Source of the DNA: Rhodoferax sp. | Lineage (GTDB): Bacteria; Pseudomonadota; Gammaproteobacteria; Burkholderiales; Burkholderiaceae_C | Assembly: GCA_028292305.1 (NCBI GenBank) | Contig: JAQGMQ010000190.1 | Span: forward strand, 1-6,259 | Direction of reading: 5' to 3' | Length of the DNA: 6,259 nt | Shown here: positions 1 through 5,659 of the stretch, one piece after another | How positions within the stretch are numbered: position 1 is the stretch's first letter | Layout: every line of letters starts with the position of its first letter | Position numbers and translations under genes: made by a program | Notes under the pieces: model-generated | What the model was told of the DNA's origin: nothing | What the model saw: the letters and a program-made list of their open reading frames with translations, nothing else | The model's database searches: none

Positions 1-731
1 CCGCGCCCGACGGCTATACGCTGCTGGTCACCGACGCCACGCCGCTGACGCTGCAACCGCATTTGTACAAGCAGTTGCCTTTCGACCCGGTCAAAGATTT
101 CGAGCCGGTCGCACCGCTCTACACCACCAACTTCTTCATCGTCGTCGGCGCCAACTCGCCCTACCGGAACGTCGCCGACCTGGTGGCCGCGGCCCGGGCC
201 AGGAAGGGCCAGGTCACCTACGGCAGCTGGGGCATCGGCAGCGTGGCGCACGTGGGCACGGCCCAGTTCGAAGGCGCCACCGGCACGCAGATGACCCATG
301 TGCCGTTCAAGGAACTGCCCCAGCTCTACACCGCTGTGGCCACCGGCGAGGTGGACTGGGCCTTCGGCACCGCGGCCACGGTGTCGCCGCTGTTCAAGGG
401 CAAACGGGTGCGGCTGCTGGCCTATGCCGGCGCGAAGCGGCTGGCCGGCTACGAGGATGTGCCCACCGTGGCCGAGGCCGGTGGCCCGGCCGGCTTTGAA
501 CTGCGCACCTGGGTGGCCCTGTTCGCGCCGCGCGGCACGCCCAGGCCGCTGATCGACCAGTTGGGCGCCAGCGTCGCCAAGGGTCTGGCCGAGGCCGATG
601 TGCGCGAGCGCTTCGCCACCTACGGCTTCGAGTCGTGGACCGCGACACCGGCCGAGATGACCCGCACCAGCGCCAGCGACACACAGCGCTTCGCCGAGAT
701 CGTCAAGCGCGCCAGCATTTCGCTGGACTAG
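1..731 (+). CDS. Bug-family periplasmic solute-binding protein of the tripartite tricarboxylate transporter type, 5' end cut by the window
   Basis: Extracytoplasmic solute receptor that would bind a carboxylate in the periplasm for a TctA/TctB-type permease. The reading frame is open from base 3, giving 242 visible residues (numbered from there) and ending in TAG at 729-731. Family landmarks are the APDGYT block (1-6), PFDPVKDF (26-33), the ligand-loop segment YGSWGIGSVAH (73-83), VPF near 100, and the VPTVAEAG block (153-160) followed by GFELRTW (164-170). Aligned to the complete paralogue at 2841-3827, residue 1 here matches about residue 88 there, so roughly 85 residues including the signal peptide lie outside the window. 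An internal TTG at 63 is not a credible start. The ligand loop reads GSWGIGSVAHV instead of the commoner GxxGxGSxGHLAGE form seen in the paralogue, so the ligand may differ. The isomerase gene follows after 37 bases. Family assignment is firm; the ligand is unknown. Confidence 0.93.
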   Translation, partial: APDGYTLLVTDATPLTLQPHLYKQLPFDPVKDFEPVAPLYTTNFFIVVGANSPYRNVADLVAAARARKGQVTYGSWGIGSVAHVGTAQFEGATGTQMTHVPFKELPQLYTAVATGEVDWAFGTAATVSPLFKGKRVRLLAYAGAKRLAGYEDVPTVAEAGGPAGFELRTWVALFAPRGTPRPLIDQLGASVAKGLAEADVRERFATYGFESWTATPAEMTRTSASDTQRFAEIVKRASISLD

Positions 732-768
732 CCCGCAGTACCAACCCACCAACGAAAGCAGATATCCC

Positions 769-1515
769 ATGTCCAGGACCTACCGCATCGGGCAGATCGT
801 GCCCAGCTCCAACACCACCATGGAGACCGAAGTGCCGGCGATGCTGCGCGCGCGCGAAGCGATCCTGCCCGAGCGGTTCACCTTCCATTCCAGCCGCATG
901 CGCATGCACCGGGTGACACCGGAGGAACTCGCCAACATGAACAAGGAAGGGCTGCGCTGCGCCGCCGAGCTGGCCGACGCGCGGGTCGATGTGATGAGCA
1001 CCGCCTGCCTGGTGGCCATCATGGCGCAAGGCCTCGGCTACCACCGGCAGGTGGAAGCCGACTTTCGCCGCGTCGCCTCCGAGAACGGCTCGGACGCCAA
1101 GGTGATGACCTCCGCCGGCGCGTTGATCCATGGCCTGCGCCAACTCGGCGCAAAGAAAATATCGCTGATGGCGCCCTACATGAAACCGCTGACCGACAAG
1201 GTCGTCGCGTACATCGAAAGCGAAGGCTTCGAAGTGGTCGACCGCATCTGCTTCGAGATCGCGGACAACCTGGAAGTCGGCCGCCGCGACCCGATGCGCC
1301 TGCTCGACGACGTGAAGCGCTTGAACCTGGCCAACGTGGATGTGGTGGTGCTGTCGGCCTGTGTGCAGATGCAGTCGATCCCGGCTCTGCAACTGGCGCA
1401 GGACCGGCTCGGCCTGCCCGTCACGTCGACCTCGGCCTGCACCGCGCGCAACATGCTCGACCTGCTCGGGCTGAAGGCCGCCACGCCGGGTTATGGGCGG
1501 GTGCTGGAGGTCTGA
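769..1515 (+). CDS. maiA: Maleate cis-trans isomerase (Asp/Glu racemase superfamily)
   Basis: Cytoplasmic, cofactor-independent enzyme predicted to convert maleate to fumarate; 248 residues, a usual length for the family. Recognisable blocks are GQIVPSSNTTMETEVPAML (8-26), FTFHSSRMRMHRVT (37-50), STACLVAIM (77-85), TSAGALI (114-120), PYMKPLT (136-142), DNLEVGRRDPM (166-176) and LSACVQM (195-201). The two catalytic cysteines of the superfamily are present as Cys80 and Cys198. Their 118-residue separation matches the Cys82/Cys200 and Cys76/Cys194 pairs described for maleate isomerases. The start ATG at 769 is preceded by GAAAG at 754-758, a modest ribosome binding site. It lies 37 bases after a Bug transporter receptor gene, suggesting co-transcription and uptake of maleate or a related diacid. 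In nicotinate degradation this enzyme follows maleamate amidase, but no nicotinate genes are seen here. Arylmalonate decarboxylase is the main alternative within the superfamily, though the sequence blocks favour maleate isomerase. Confidence 0.85.
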   Translation: MSRTYRIGQIVPSSNTTMETEVPAMLRAREAILPERFTFHSSRMRMHRVTPEELANMNKEGLRCAAELADARVDVMSTACLVAIMAQGLGYHRQVEADFRRVASENGSDAKVMTSAGALIHGLRQLGAKKISLMAPYMKPLTDKVVAYIESEGFEVVDRICFEIADNLEVGRRDPMRLLDDVKRLNLANVDVVVLSACVQMQSIPALQLAQDRLGLPVTSTSACTARNMLDLLGLKAATPGYGRVLEV

Positions 1516-1602
1516 ACGGTGGCTGCGATGGAATTGTGGCCGTCGGCGGGACGGCGACGAACGGAGGCGACCTCCCGGTCCTGCTGACGCTTCGACGACG
1601 CC
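1516..1602. terminator. Convergent intergenic gap with two small GC-rich hairpins, possible weak bidirectional terminator
   Basis: The gap separates the stop of the plus-strand isomerase gene from the stop of the minus-strand Ldh gene. Two perfect stems lie close together: GCCGTC (1539-1544) pairs with GACGGC (1550-1555) around a 5-base loop, and GGAGG (1563-1567) pairs with CCTCC (1571-1575) around a 3-base loop. Neither is followed by a T-run on either strand, so they do not meet the pattern of an efficient intrinsic terminator. Their position between converging genes is the only support for a role; Rho-dependent ending is equally possible. Confidence 0.3.
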
Positions 1603-2667
1603 CTATGCGGCCGAATGTGAGCCGCTGCGTTCCGCCGCCGAGCCGGACGCCAGCTGCTCTTCCTCCCGCAGCATCTCCATGTCCTGCTCCGACACGGCGA
1701 GGCCCTCCAGACGCGCACGCCGGGCCATGGCTTCCTCGCGTTCCCCGGGCATGGAAATGTCGTCGAAGCCGTTGGCCAGCGTGCAAGCCTTGGCACGCTG
1801 GACCAAGGCGGCCGCCCGTTCGCGGTAGGCTTCGGCCGAGAGAAACAGGTCGGGCTTGAAGGCGATGAAGGTGTGACCCACGTCCTGCGGTGCGCTGAAG
1901 TCGGCGTTCTGGTTGCGCACCTGGCCGCCGAAGGCCGCGCCCGACATGACCCCGGCCAGCAGGTCCATCATCAGCCCCAGGCCCGAGCCCTTGGGGCCGC
2001 CCATCGGCAGTACCACGCCGTCGATGGCCGCGTGCGGGTCGGTGGTGGCGCGGCCTTGCGCGTCCAGGGCCCAGTCGGCCGGTATCGATTCGCCCAGGCG
2101 CGCTGCGCGCCGGATCTTGCCGAAGGCCACCACCGACGTGGCCATGTCGAGCAGCAACGGCGTCTCGCCGGGCGCGCCGAAAGCGAACGGGCTGGTGCCG
2201 AGGAACGGCGTGCTGCCGCCCCACACCGGCATCAGCGGCGGCGCATTGGTGAAGACGAACGAGCCCAGGCCGGCATCGAGCGCCTGCTGCACATAACTCG
2301 CCGACATGCCGAAATGGTTGCTGTGCGACGCCAGCACCATGCCGATGCCGAACTGGCTCGCGCGCGCGATCGCCTCGTCCATGGCCTTCTGGGCCACCAC
2401 GTAGCCCATGCCGTTGTCGCCGTCGACATGGGCCGTGGCGGCGTCGCCTCCCGTGACCCGCAGGCTGGGGCGCGGATTCACCAGCCCGAGCCGCAGCCGC
2501 TTGGTGTAGACCGGTATGCGCCCGATGCCGTGCGAGGCCACACCCCGGGTGTCGGCGTCGACCAGGCAGCGCGCCACATGCTGCGCATCGCCCTCGGGCA
2601 GGTGGGCTGAAAAGATGCCGGCCACGGTGGCGACCAGCGTGTCATAGGAAACGAGTGAGGTGGACAT
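1603..2667 (-). CDS. Ldh-family (type 2 malate/L-lactate/sulfolactate) NAD(P)-dependent dehydrogenase
   Basis: Cytoplasmic oxidoreductase of the Ldh_2 family (malate, ureidoglycolate, (R)-sulfolactate ComC-type enzymes), which has its own NAD(P)-binding fold and not the classical Rossmann fold. It would interconvert a 2-hydroxy acid and a 2-oxo acid. The protein has 354 residues, normal for the family. Visible motifs are DTRGVASHGIGR (39-50, with the SHG signature at 45-47), SNHFG (116-120, with the conserved active-site-type His118), TNAPP (140-144), GTSPFAFGAP (157-166), DMATS (174-178) and GGPKGSGL (223-230), where homologues usually have GGHKGYGL. The C-terminal tail (about 336-354) is rich in Ser, Ala and Glu and probably not catalytic. 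The ATG at 2665-2667 has only a weak GAGA at 2677-2680 upstream. It is the last gene of the minus-strand unit, but 173 bases separate it from the Bug gene, with a terminator-like hairpin between. Substrate is not deducible; malate, lactate-like and sulfolactate-like acids are all possible. Confidence 0.9.
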   Translation of the reverse strand: MSTSLVSYDTLVATVAGIFSAHLPEGDAQHVARCLVDADTRGVASHGIGRIPVYTKRLRLGLVNPRPSLRVTGGDAATAHVDGDNGMGYVVAQKAMDEAIARASQFGIGMVLASHSNHFGMSASYVQQALDAGLGSFVFTNAPPLMPVWGGSTPFLGTSPFAFGAPGETPLLLDMATSVVAFGKIRRAARLGESIPADWALDAQGRATTDPHAAIDGVVLPMGGPKGSGLGLMMDLLAGVMSGAAFGGQVRNQNADFSAPQDVGHTFIAFKPDLFLSAEAYRERAAALVQRAKACTLANGFDDISMPGEREEAMARRARLEGLAVSEQDMEMLREEEQLASGSAAERSGSHSAA

Positions 2668-2728
2668 GGTTGCTGGTCTCGTGTGCAGTGGCTTCGAGGG
2701 GGTGGCGGTGGCGGTGAATCAGGCATGG

Positions 2729-2758
2729 CAAAACAAGGGGCAGACCCGTGGCCGCCCC
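2729..2758 (-). terminator. Terminator-like or attenuator hairpin between the Bug and Ldh genes
   Basis: Read on the minus strand, GGGGC (2758-2754) pairs with GCCCC (2741-2737). The stem can extend inward by one G-U and one G-C pair to 7 bp, leaving an 8-base loop. It is followed at once by TTGTTTTG (2736-2729), six T in eight. That is the shape of an intrinsic terminator in the direction of the operon, about 60 bases before the Ldh start. The stem is short and the T-tract is interrupted, so partial termination is more likely than a full stop. No clear promoter for Ldh is visible between this element and the gene. Confidence 0.5.
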
Positions 2759-2770
2759 AGCGCCGAGCCG

Positions 2771-2847
2771 ATGTCTTCGACGATGTCTTTCGTCGATGTC
2801 TTCGACAAATGTCTTCGACCAATGACTTCGGCCGACGACTTCAATCC
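2771..2847. repeat. Six-copy degenerate 12-13 bp tandem repeat (core ATGTCTTCGAC)
   Basis: Copies begin at 2771, 2783, 2796, 2809, 2822 and 2835, so the period is 12 once and 13 afterwards. Three copies (2771, 2796, 2809) carry the core ATGTCTTCGAC exactly. The copy at 2783 has one extra T, and those at 2822 and 2835 have decayed to ATGACTTCGGC and ACGACTTCAAT. The last copy covers the stop codon of the Bug gene (2841-2843). The period is not a multiple of three and the units fall in changing frames, so this is not a peptide repeat. Within the array, TCGACGA (2777-2783) and TCGTCGA (2790-2796) can form a 7-bp stem with a 6-base loop. Function is unknown. Confidence 0.85.
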
Positions 2848-3827
2848 AGCTTGATGTTGGCCTCGCGGATCAGCCCGCCCCACTTCGCATGTTCGGCCCG
2901 GATGAAGGCGTCGAACTGCTGCGGCGTGCCGGTCGCGGGCACGCTGCCCTCGAAGGCCAGCTTGTCCTGCACGTCCTTCCGGCCCAGCATGGCCACCACT
3001 TCCTTGTTGACGCGGGCCACCACGTCGGCGGGCAGGCCGGCCGGGCCCACCAGCCCGAGCCAGGTGCTGGCTTCGAACCCGGGGAAGCCCTGCTCGGCGA
3101 CGGTCGGCACCTGGGCCAGCGCCGGCAGGCGCTGGGCCGAGGTCACGGCCAGGGCGCGCACCTTGCCGGCCGTCATCTGTGCCATCACCGACACGCTGTT
3201 GCCGAAATAGAGCTGGATCTGGCCGCCGAGCAAGTCGGTCATGGCCGGGCCGGCGCCCTTGTACGGCACCTGCAAGGCCTGGATACCGGCGCGGCGGGCC
3301 AGCATCTCGCCGGCCAGGTGGCCGACCGTGCCGCTGCCGGCCTGACCGATGCTGAATTCACGCGGCGCGGCCTTGGCTGCCTTGATGAAATCGGCCAGCG
3401 TCTTCAACGGCGAATCGGCCCGCACCACCAGCACCACCGGCTGTGCCGCGATCTCGACGATGGGCGTGAAGTCCTTCAGCGGATCGAAGGGCATCTTGGC
3501 GTAGAGCGCCGGGTTGATGGCCAGGTTCGACGCCTGCCCCATGCCGATGGTGTAGCCGTCGGCCGGCGCCTTGGCCACCGCGTCGAGGCCGATGTTGCCC
3601 GCGGCGCCCGGCCGGTTGTCGACGATCACCGTCCACTGGTTGAGCACCGTGAACTTCTCGGCGACCAGGCGCGACGTGGTGTCGGTGCCGCCCCCGGGTG
3701 GGAACGGCACGATCAGCTTGATCGCCCGGGAGGGCCAGTTGCCCTGGGCCCAGGCACCGGGCGCGGTGGCGGTGGCGGCGCCGGTCAAGGCGAGTGATGT
3801 GGCTTGAAGAAAGCGGCGTCTCTGCAT
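2841..3827 (-). CDS. Bug-family periplasmic solute-binding protein of the tripartite tricarboxylate transporter type, complete
   Basis: Periplasmic receptor predicted to bind an organic acid, probably a carboxylate, and hand it to a TctA/TctB permease not encoded here. It is 328 residues, the usual length. The N-terminus MQRRRFLQ followed by a hydrophobic, Ala-rich stretch and AWA/QG (27/28) is an export signal; the paired arginines plus FL resemble a Tat signal, though Sec export is possible. The mature part shows IVPFPPGGGTD (39-49), NRPGAAGNIG (71-80), PADGYT (88-93), PFDPLKDF (113-120), GQAGSGTVGHLAGE (161-174) and RLPALAQVPTVAEQGFPGFE (233-252), all typical of the family. The start at 3825-3827 is fixed by a strong AGGAGA site six bases upstream. 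The RraA-fold gene ends 49 bases upstream in the same unit. It is clearly diverged from the Bug protein at 1-731, so it is not a recent duplicate. Placement among catabolic dehydrogenases implies that it captures their substrate. Confidence 0.95.
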   Translation of the reverse strand: MQRRRFLQATSLALTGAATATAPGAWAQGNWPSRAIKLIVPFPPGGGTDTTSRLVAEKFTVLNQWTVIVDNRPGAAGNIGLDAVAKAPADGYTIGMGQASNLAINPALYAKMPFDPLKDFTPIVEIAAQPVVLVVRADSPLKTLADFIKAAKAAPREFSIGQAGSGTVGHLAGEMLARRAGIQALQVPYKGAGPAMTDLLGGQIQLYFGNSVSVMAQMTAGKVRALAVTSAQRLPALAQVPTVAEQGFPGFEASTWLGLVGPAGLPADVVARVNKEVVAMLGRKDVQDKLAFEGSVPATGTPQQFDAFIRAEHAKWGGLIREANIKLD

Positions 3828-3833
3828 GGAATG

Positions 3834-3839
3834 TCTCCT
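3834..3839 (-). promoter_or_regulatory. Strong ribosome binding site of the complete Bug gene
   Basis: Read on the minus strand this is AGGAGA, separated by six bases from the ATG at 3827-3825. It is the best Shine-Dalgarno match in the window and fixes the start codon. It suggests that the binding protein is translated more strongly than its operon neighbours, as is common for periplasmic receptors. Confidence 0.8.
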
Positions 3840-3876
3840 GCTGTTCTGGTGGGTGGTGCCGGGAAACGGGGCCGGC

Positions 3877-4578
3877 CTAGATCGGCAGACCCTTGTCGCG
3901 CAGCACCGCGTCGAAGCGTTCCGGGTCGGCCGTGCCGGTGCGGTTGGTCTCGCGGATCCTGGCCTCCCTGACCAGATGGGCGCGGGTCTTCACCAGCACG
4001 GCCGCGGCCTCGGATGCCGGCACGGCGATCACGCCATCGGCGTCGCCGACGACGAGATCGCCCGGCATGACCACCAGGCCCGCGCAGGACACGGGGATGT
4101 TGACCTCGCCCGGGCCGTCCTTGCTCGGGCCGCGGTGCGTGTGTGCCTTGGCGAAGATCGGCATGCCCTCCTCGGCCCATTCGCACAGATCGCGGATGGC
4201 CCCGTCGATGACCAGGCCGCCCAGCCGCTTGGCCACGCAGGTGGTGCGGATCAGGCCACCGACCAGGGCCTGCGACACATCGCCACCGCCATCGATGACC
4301 AGCACATCGCCGGGCTCGACCATCATCAGCGCCTTGTGGATCATCAGGTTGTCGCCGGGCCGCACGCGCACGGTGACGGCCGGGCCGCACAACACGGCGT
4401 CCAGCCTCGCGTGGTATTGGCGCAGGCCGACGGTGCCGATGTTGCGGCTCATCGCATCGCCGATCGCCGCAACCGGCATCTCACGGAAGGCGGCCACGGT
4501 CTCGGCGTCGGGCCCTGCCGCCCGTGGATGGATGCGGTAGCCCGCTGGCCACGGCTTGTTGTCTTGGGTGGTGTTCAT
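3877..4578 (-). CDS. RraA-fold aldolase/decarboxylase (4-hydroxy-4-methyl-2-oxoglutarate or 4-carboxy-4-hydroxy-2-oxoadipate aldolase type)
   Basis: A 233-residue cytoplasmic protein of the RraA/MenG-like fold. Class II members of this group use a divalent metal to split 4-hydroxy-2-oxo acids to pyruvate plus a second 2-oxo acid, and most also decarboxylate oxaloacetate. The diagnostic motif G-X20-R-D-X2-E/D is exact: Gly108, Arg129, Asp130 and Glu133. Other landmarks are AIGDAMSR (38-45), RPGDNLMIHKAL (73-84), GDVLVIDGGGD (90-100), GGLVIDGAIRD (120-130) and VGDADGVIAVP (177-187). The match argues for an enzyme and against an RNase E inhibitor, so the label 'regulator of ribonuclease activity' would mislead. 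The start is supported by GGAG at 4585-4588, six bases upstream. The dehydrogenase stop lies only 18 bases before the start, and a Bug gene follows after 49 bases. In this context it most likely cleaves or decarboxylates the oxo acid made by the neighbouring dehydrogenases. The exact substrate is open. Confidence 0.88.
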   Translation of the reverse strand: MNTTQDNKPWPAGYRIHPRAAGPDAETVAAFREMPVAAIGDAMSRNIGTVGLRQYHARLDAVLCGPAVTVRVRPGDNLMIHKALMMVEPGDVLVIDGGGDVSQALVGGLIRTTCVAKRLGGLVIDGAIRDLCEWAEEGMPIFAKAHTHRGPSKDGPGEVNIPVSCAGLVVMPGDLVVGDADGVIAVPASEAAAVLVKTRAHLVREARIRETNRTGTADPERFDAVLRDKGLPI

Positions 4579-4584
4579 GAAATG

Positions 4585-4588
4585 CTCC
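4585..4588 (-). promoter_or_regulatory. Ribosome binding site of the RraA-fold gene inside the 18-base intergenic gap
   Basis: Read on the minus strand, GGAG lies six bases before the ATG at 4578-4576. It sits wholly in the 18-base gap after the stop codon of the 2-hydroxyacid dehydrogenase (4599-4597). The tight packing supports co-transcription and probably translational coupling of the two genes. Confidence 0.7.
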
Positions 4589-4596
4589 GGTTCGTT

Positions 4597-5568
4597 TCAG
4601 GAAAGCACCTGCGGATTGACGCAGGCGGATAGATCGGGGGCGTTGCCCGTCAGGAAGCCCAGCACGTTGCGGGCTGCGCCGGTGGCCATGCCTTCCAGCG
4701 CGGCCGCGGTCGAGCCACCCACGTGGGGCGTGAGCACCACATTGGGCAAGGCCGCGAGCGGGCTGTCGGCCGGCAAGGGCTCCACGGCCATGGTGTCCAG
4801 CCCCGCCGCGAACAACGCGCCCGAGCGCAGCGCCGCGACCAGCGCCGGTTCGTCGATGACTTCGCCGCGCGCGGTGTTGACCAGGATCGCGCCGCGCGGC
4901 AGCAACCCAAGCCGGGCCGCGTCCATGAGACCGCGGGTGTGCGGGTTCAGCGGAATGTGCAGGCTCAGCACGTCCGCCAGCGGCAGCAAGGCGTCGAGCG
5001 TGTCGTGCAGCATGACGCCATCCACCGGCGCCGGGCCGCGCAGGCCAGGGTCGAAGGCGTGGACCGCCATGCCCATCGCCAGGGCCACCTTGGCGACGCG
5101 CTGGCCGATCTGCCCGAAGCCGACCAGGCCCAGCCGCCGGCCGGCCAGTTGGACGCCGTCCTGCGCCCGCGTCCAGCGGCCGGCGCGCAGCTCGGCGTCG
5201 AGCGCCGGGATCTTGCGCGCGGCCGCCAGCATCAGGCCCAGCGTGAGCTCGGCCACCGACTGGGCGTTGGCACCGGGCGTCACGTACACCGGGATCGCCA
5301 GCGCCGTGGCCGCGGCAACGTCGATGTTGGGCACACCCACGCCGTGTTTGGAGATGACCCTCAAGGTCGGGCAGGAACGGATCGCGGCAGCCGACAGCGC
5401 CACCGTGCGCGAGATCACCGCGTCGACCGGTTCGGCGGCCAGGGTGGCCTCGACCTCGGCCGCGCTGTTGCCGTCGCGCATGAAGATCACGCGGCAACCG
5501 GCCTCCTCCAGGATGCGCAGGCCGGCCGGGGCCAAGGTGGGTGCGGTGACGAAAATCGTGAAAGCCAT
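4597..5568 (-). CDS. D-isomer-specific 2-hydroxyacid dehydrogenase (phosphoglycerate dehydrogenase-like)
   Basis: Cytoplasmic NAD-dependent oxidoreductase of the SerA/PGDH-like superfamily, interconverting a 2-hydroxy acid and its 2-oxo acid; 323 residues, normal for members without a C-terminal ACT domain. The split substrate domain (about 1-100 and 285-323) flanks a Rossmann domain with GFGQIG (150-155). Asp173 in AFDP sits where an acidic residue selects NAD over NADP. The catalytic set is complete: Arg234 in NTARGE, Glu263 in VEPLP and His282 in TPHVGG. The substrate-loop segment KHGVGVPNID is at 74-83. The frame stays open upstream to an ATG at 5754, but that would place 62 non-family residues through the divergent promoter and into the LysR gene; MAFTIFVTAP is the expected N-terminus. 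The ribosome site is weak (GAGA at 5573-5576). It is first in the minus-strand unit, opposite the LysR gene. 3-phosphoglycerate is unlikely given the catabolic neighbours; (S)-sulfolactate, D-malate or a related acid are candidates. Confidence 0.92.
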   Translation of the reverse strand: MAFTIFVTAPTLAPAGLRILEEAGCRVIFMRDGNSAAEVEATLAAEPVDAVISRTVALSAAAIRSCPTLRVISKHGVGVPNIDVAAATALAIPVYVTPGANAQSVAELTLGLMLAAARKIPALDAELRAGRWTRAQDGVQLAGRRLGLVGFGQIGQRVAKVALAMGMAVHAFDPGLRGPAPVDGVMLHDTLDALLPLADVLSLHIPLNPHTRGLMDAARLGLLPRGAILVNTARGEVIDEPALVAALRSGALFAAGLDTMAVEPLPADSPLAALPNVVLTPHVGGSTAAALEGMATGAARNVLGFLTGNAPDLSACVNPQVLS

Positions 5569-5624
5569 GTTGTCTCGTTCTTGAAAAGCCGGGCCGTTGC
5601 CGATGGAGGCGAATTCTGCGCAGC

Positions 5625-5652
5625 TTGAATCATTCGGTCTATTCGATAATAT
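5625..5652 (+). promoter_or_regulatory. Predicted sigma-70 promoter of the LysR-type regulator gene
   Basis: TTGAAT (5625-5630) as -35 and TAATAT (5647-5652) as -10 are separated by 16 bases, each matching four of six consensus positions. A start of transcription near 5659 would give a leader of about 30 bases before the ATG at 5690. The -10 lies inside the dyad at 5643-5659, which would allow autorepression. Confidence 0.5.
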
Positions 5653-5659
5653 TGATCGA
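5643..5659. promoter_or_regulatory. Predicted LysR operator dyad TCGAT-N7-ATCGA
   Basis: TCGAT (5643-5647) and ATCGA (5655-5659) are perfect inverted repeats around the AT-rich spacer AATATTG. The site includes T-N11-A arrangements (5643 to 5655 and 5647 to 5659), the core pattern of LysR-type recognition sites. It lies about 30 bases before the LysR start and about 75 bases before the dehydrogenase start, as expected for a regulator controlling both itself and the divergent operon. Occupancy is inferred, not shown. Confidence 0.5.

Noticed and set aside
63..65. TTG at 63 as the start of the first Bug gene
   Set aside because: The frame is open to base 3 with family sequence (APDGYT) upstream, so the gene begins outside the window.
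703..1392. A 229-codon minus-strand open frame antisense to the isomerase gene
   Set aside because: His-rich, no recognisable motif, and fully opposite a gene with intact catalytic residues.
2699..2717. GGTGGC-type short repeat, resembling a similar run near 3765-3780
   Set aside because: The second run encodes the Ala/Thr signal peptide of the Bug protein; both are low-complexity GC sequence and no shared element extends beyond them.
2771..2847. CRISPR-like array
   Set aside because: The units are only 12-13 bp, contiguous and without unique spacers, so this is a simple tandem repeat.
3858..3876. GCCGG/CCGGC inverted repeat just after the RraA-fold gene stop
   Set aside because: Only five base pairs with a 9-base loop and no T-run downstream; too weak to call a terminator inside the operon.
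2889..5628. Long plus-strand open frames of about 200-340 codons opposite the minus-strand operon (for example 2889-3797, 3826-4632, 4556-5584, 4723-5628)
   Set aside because: They lie antisense to well-supported genes, have His/Arg/Gly/Ala-rich translations without domain motifs, and are expected from high GC in the third codon position.
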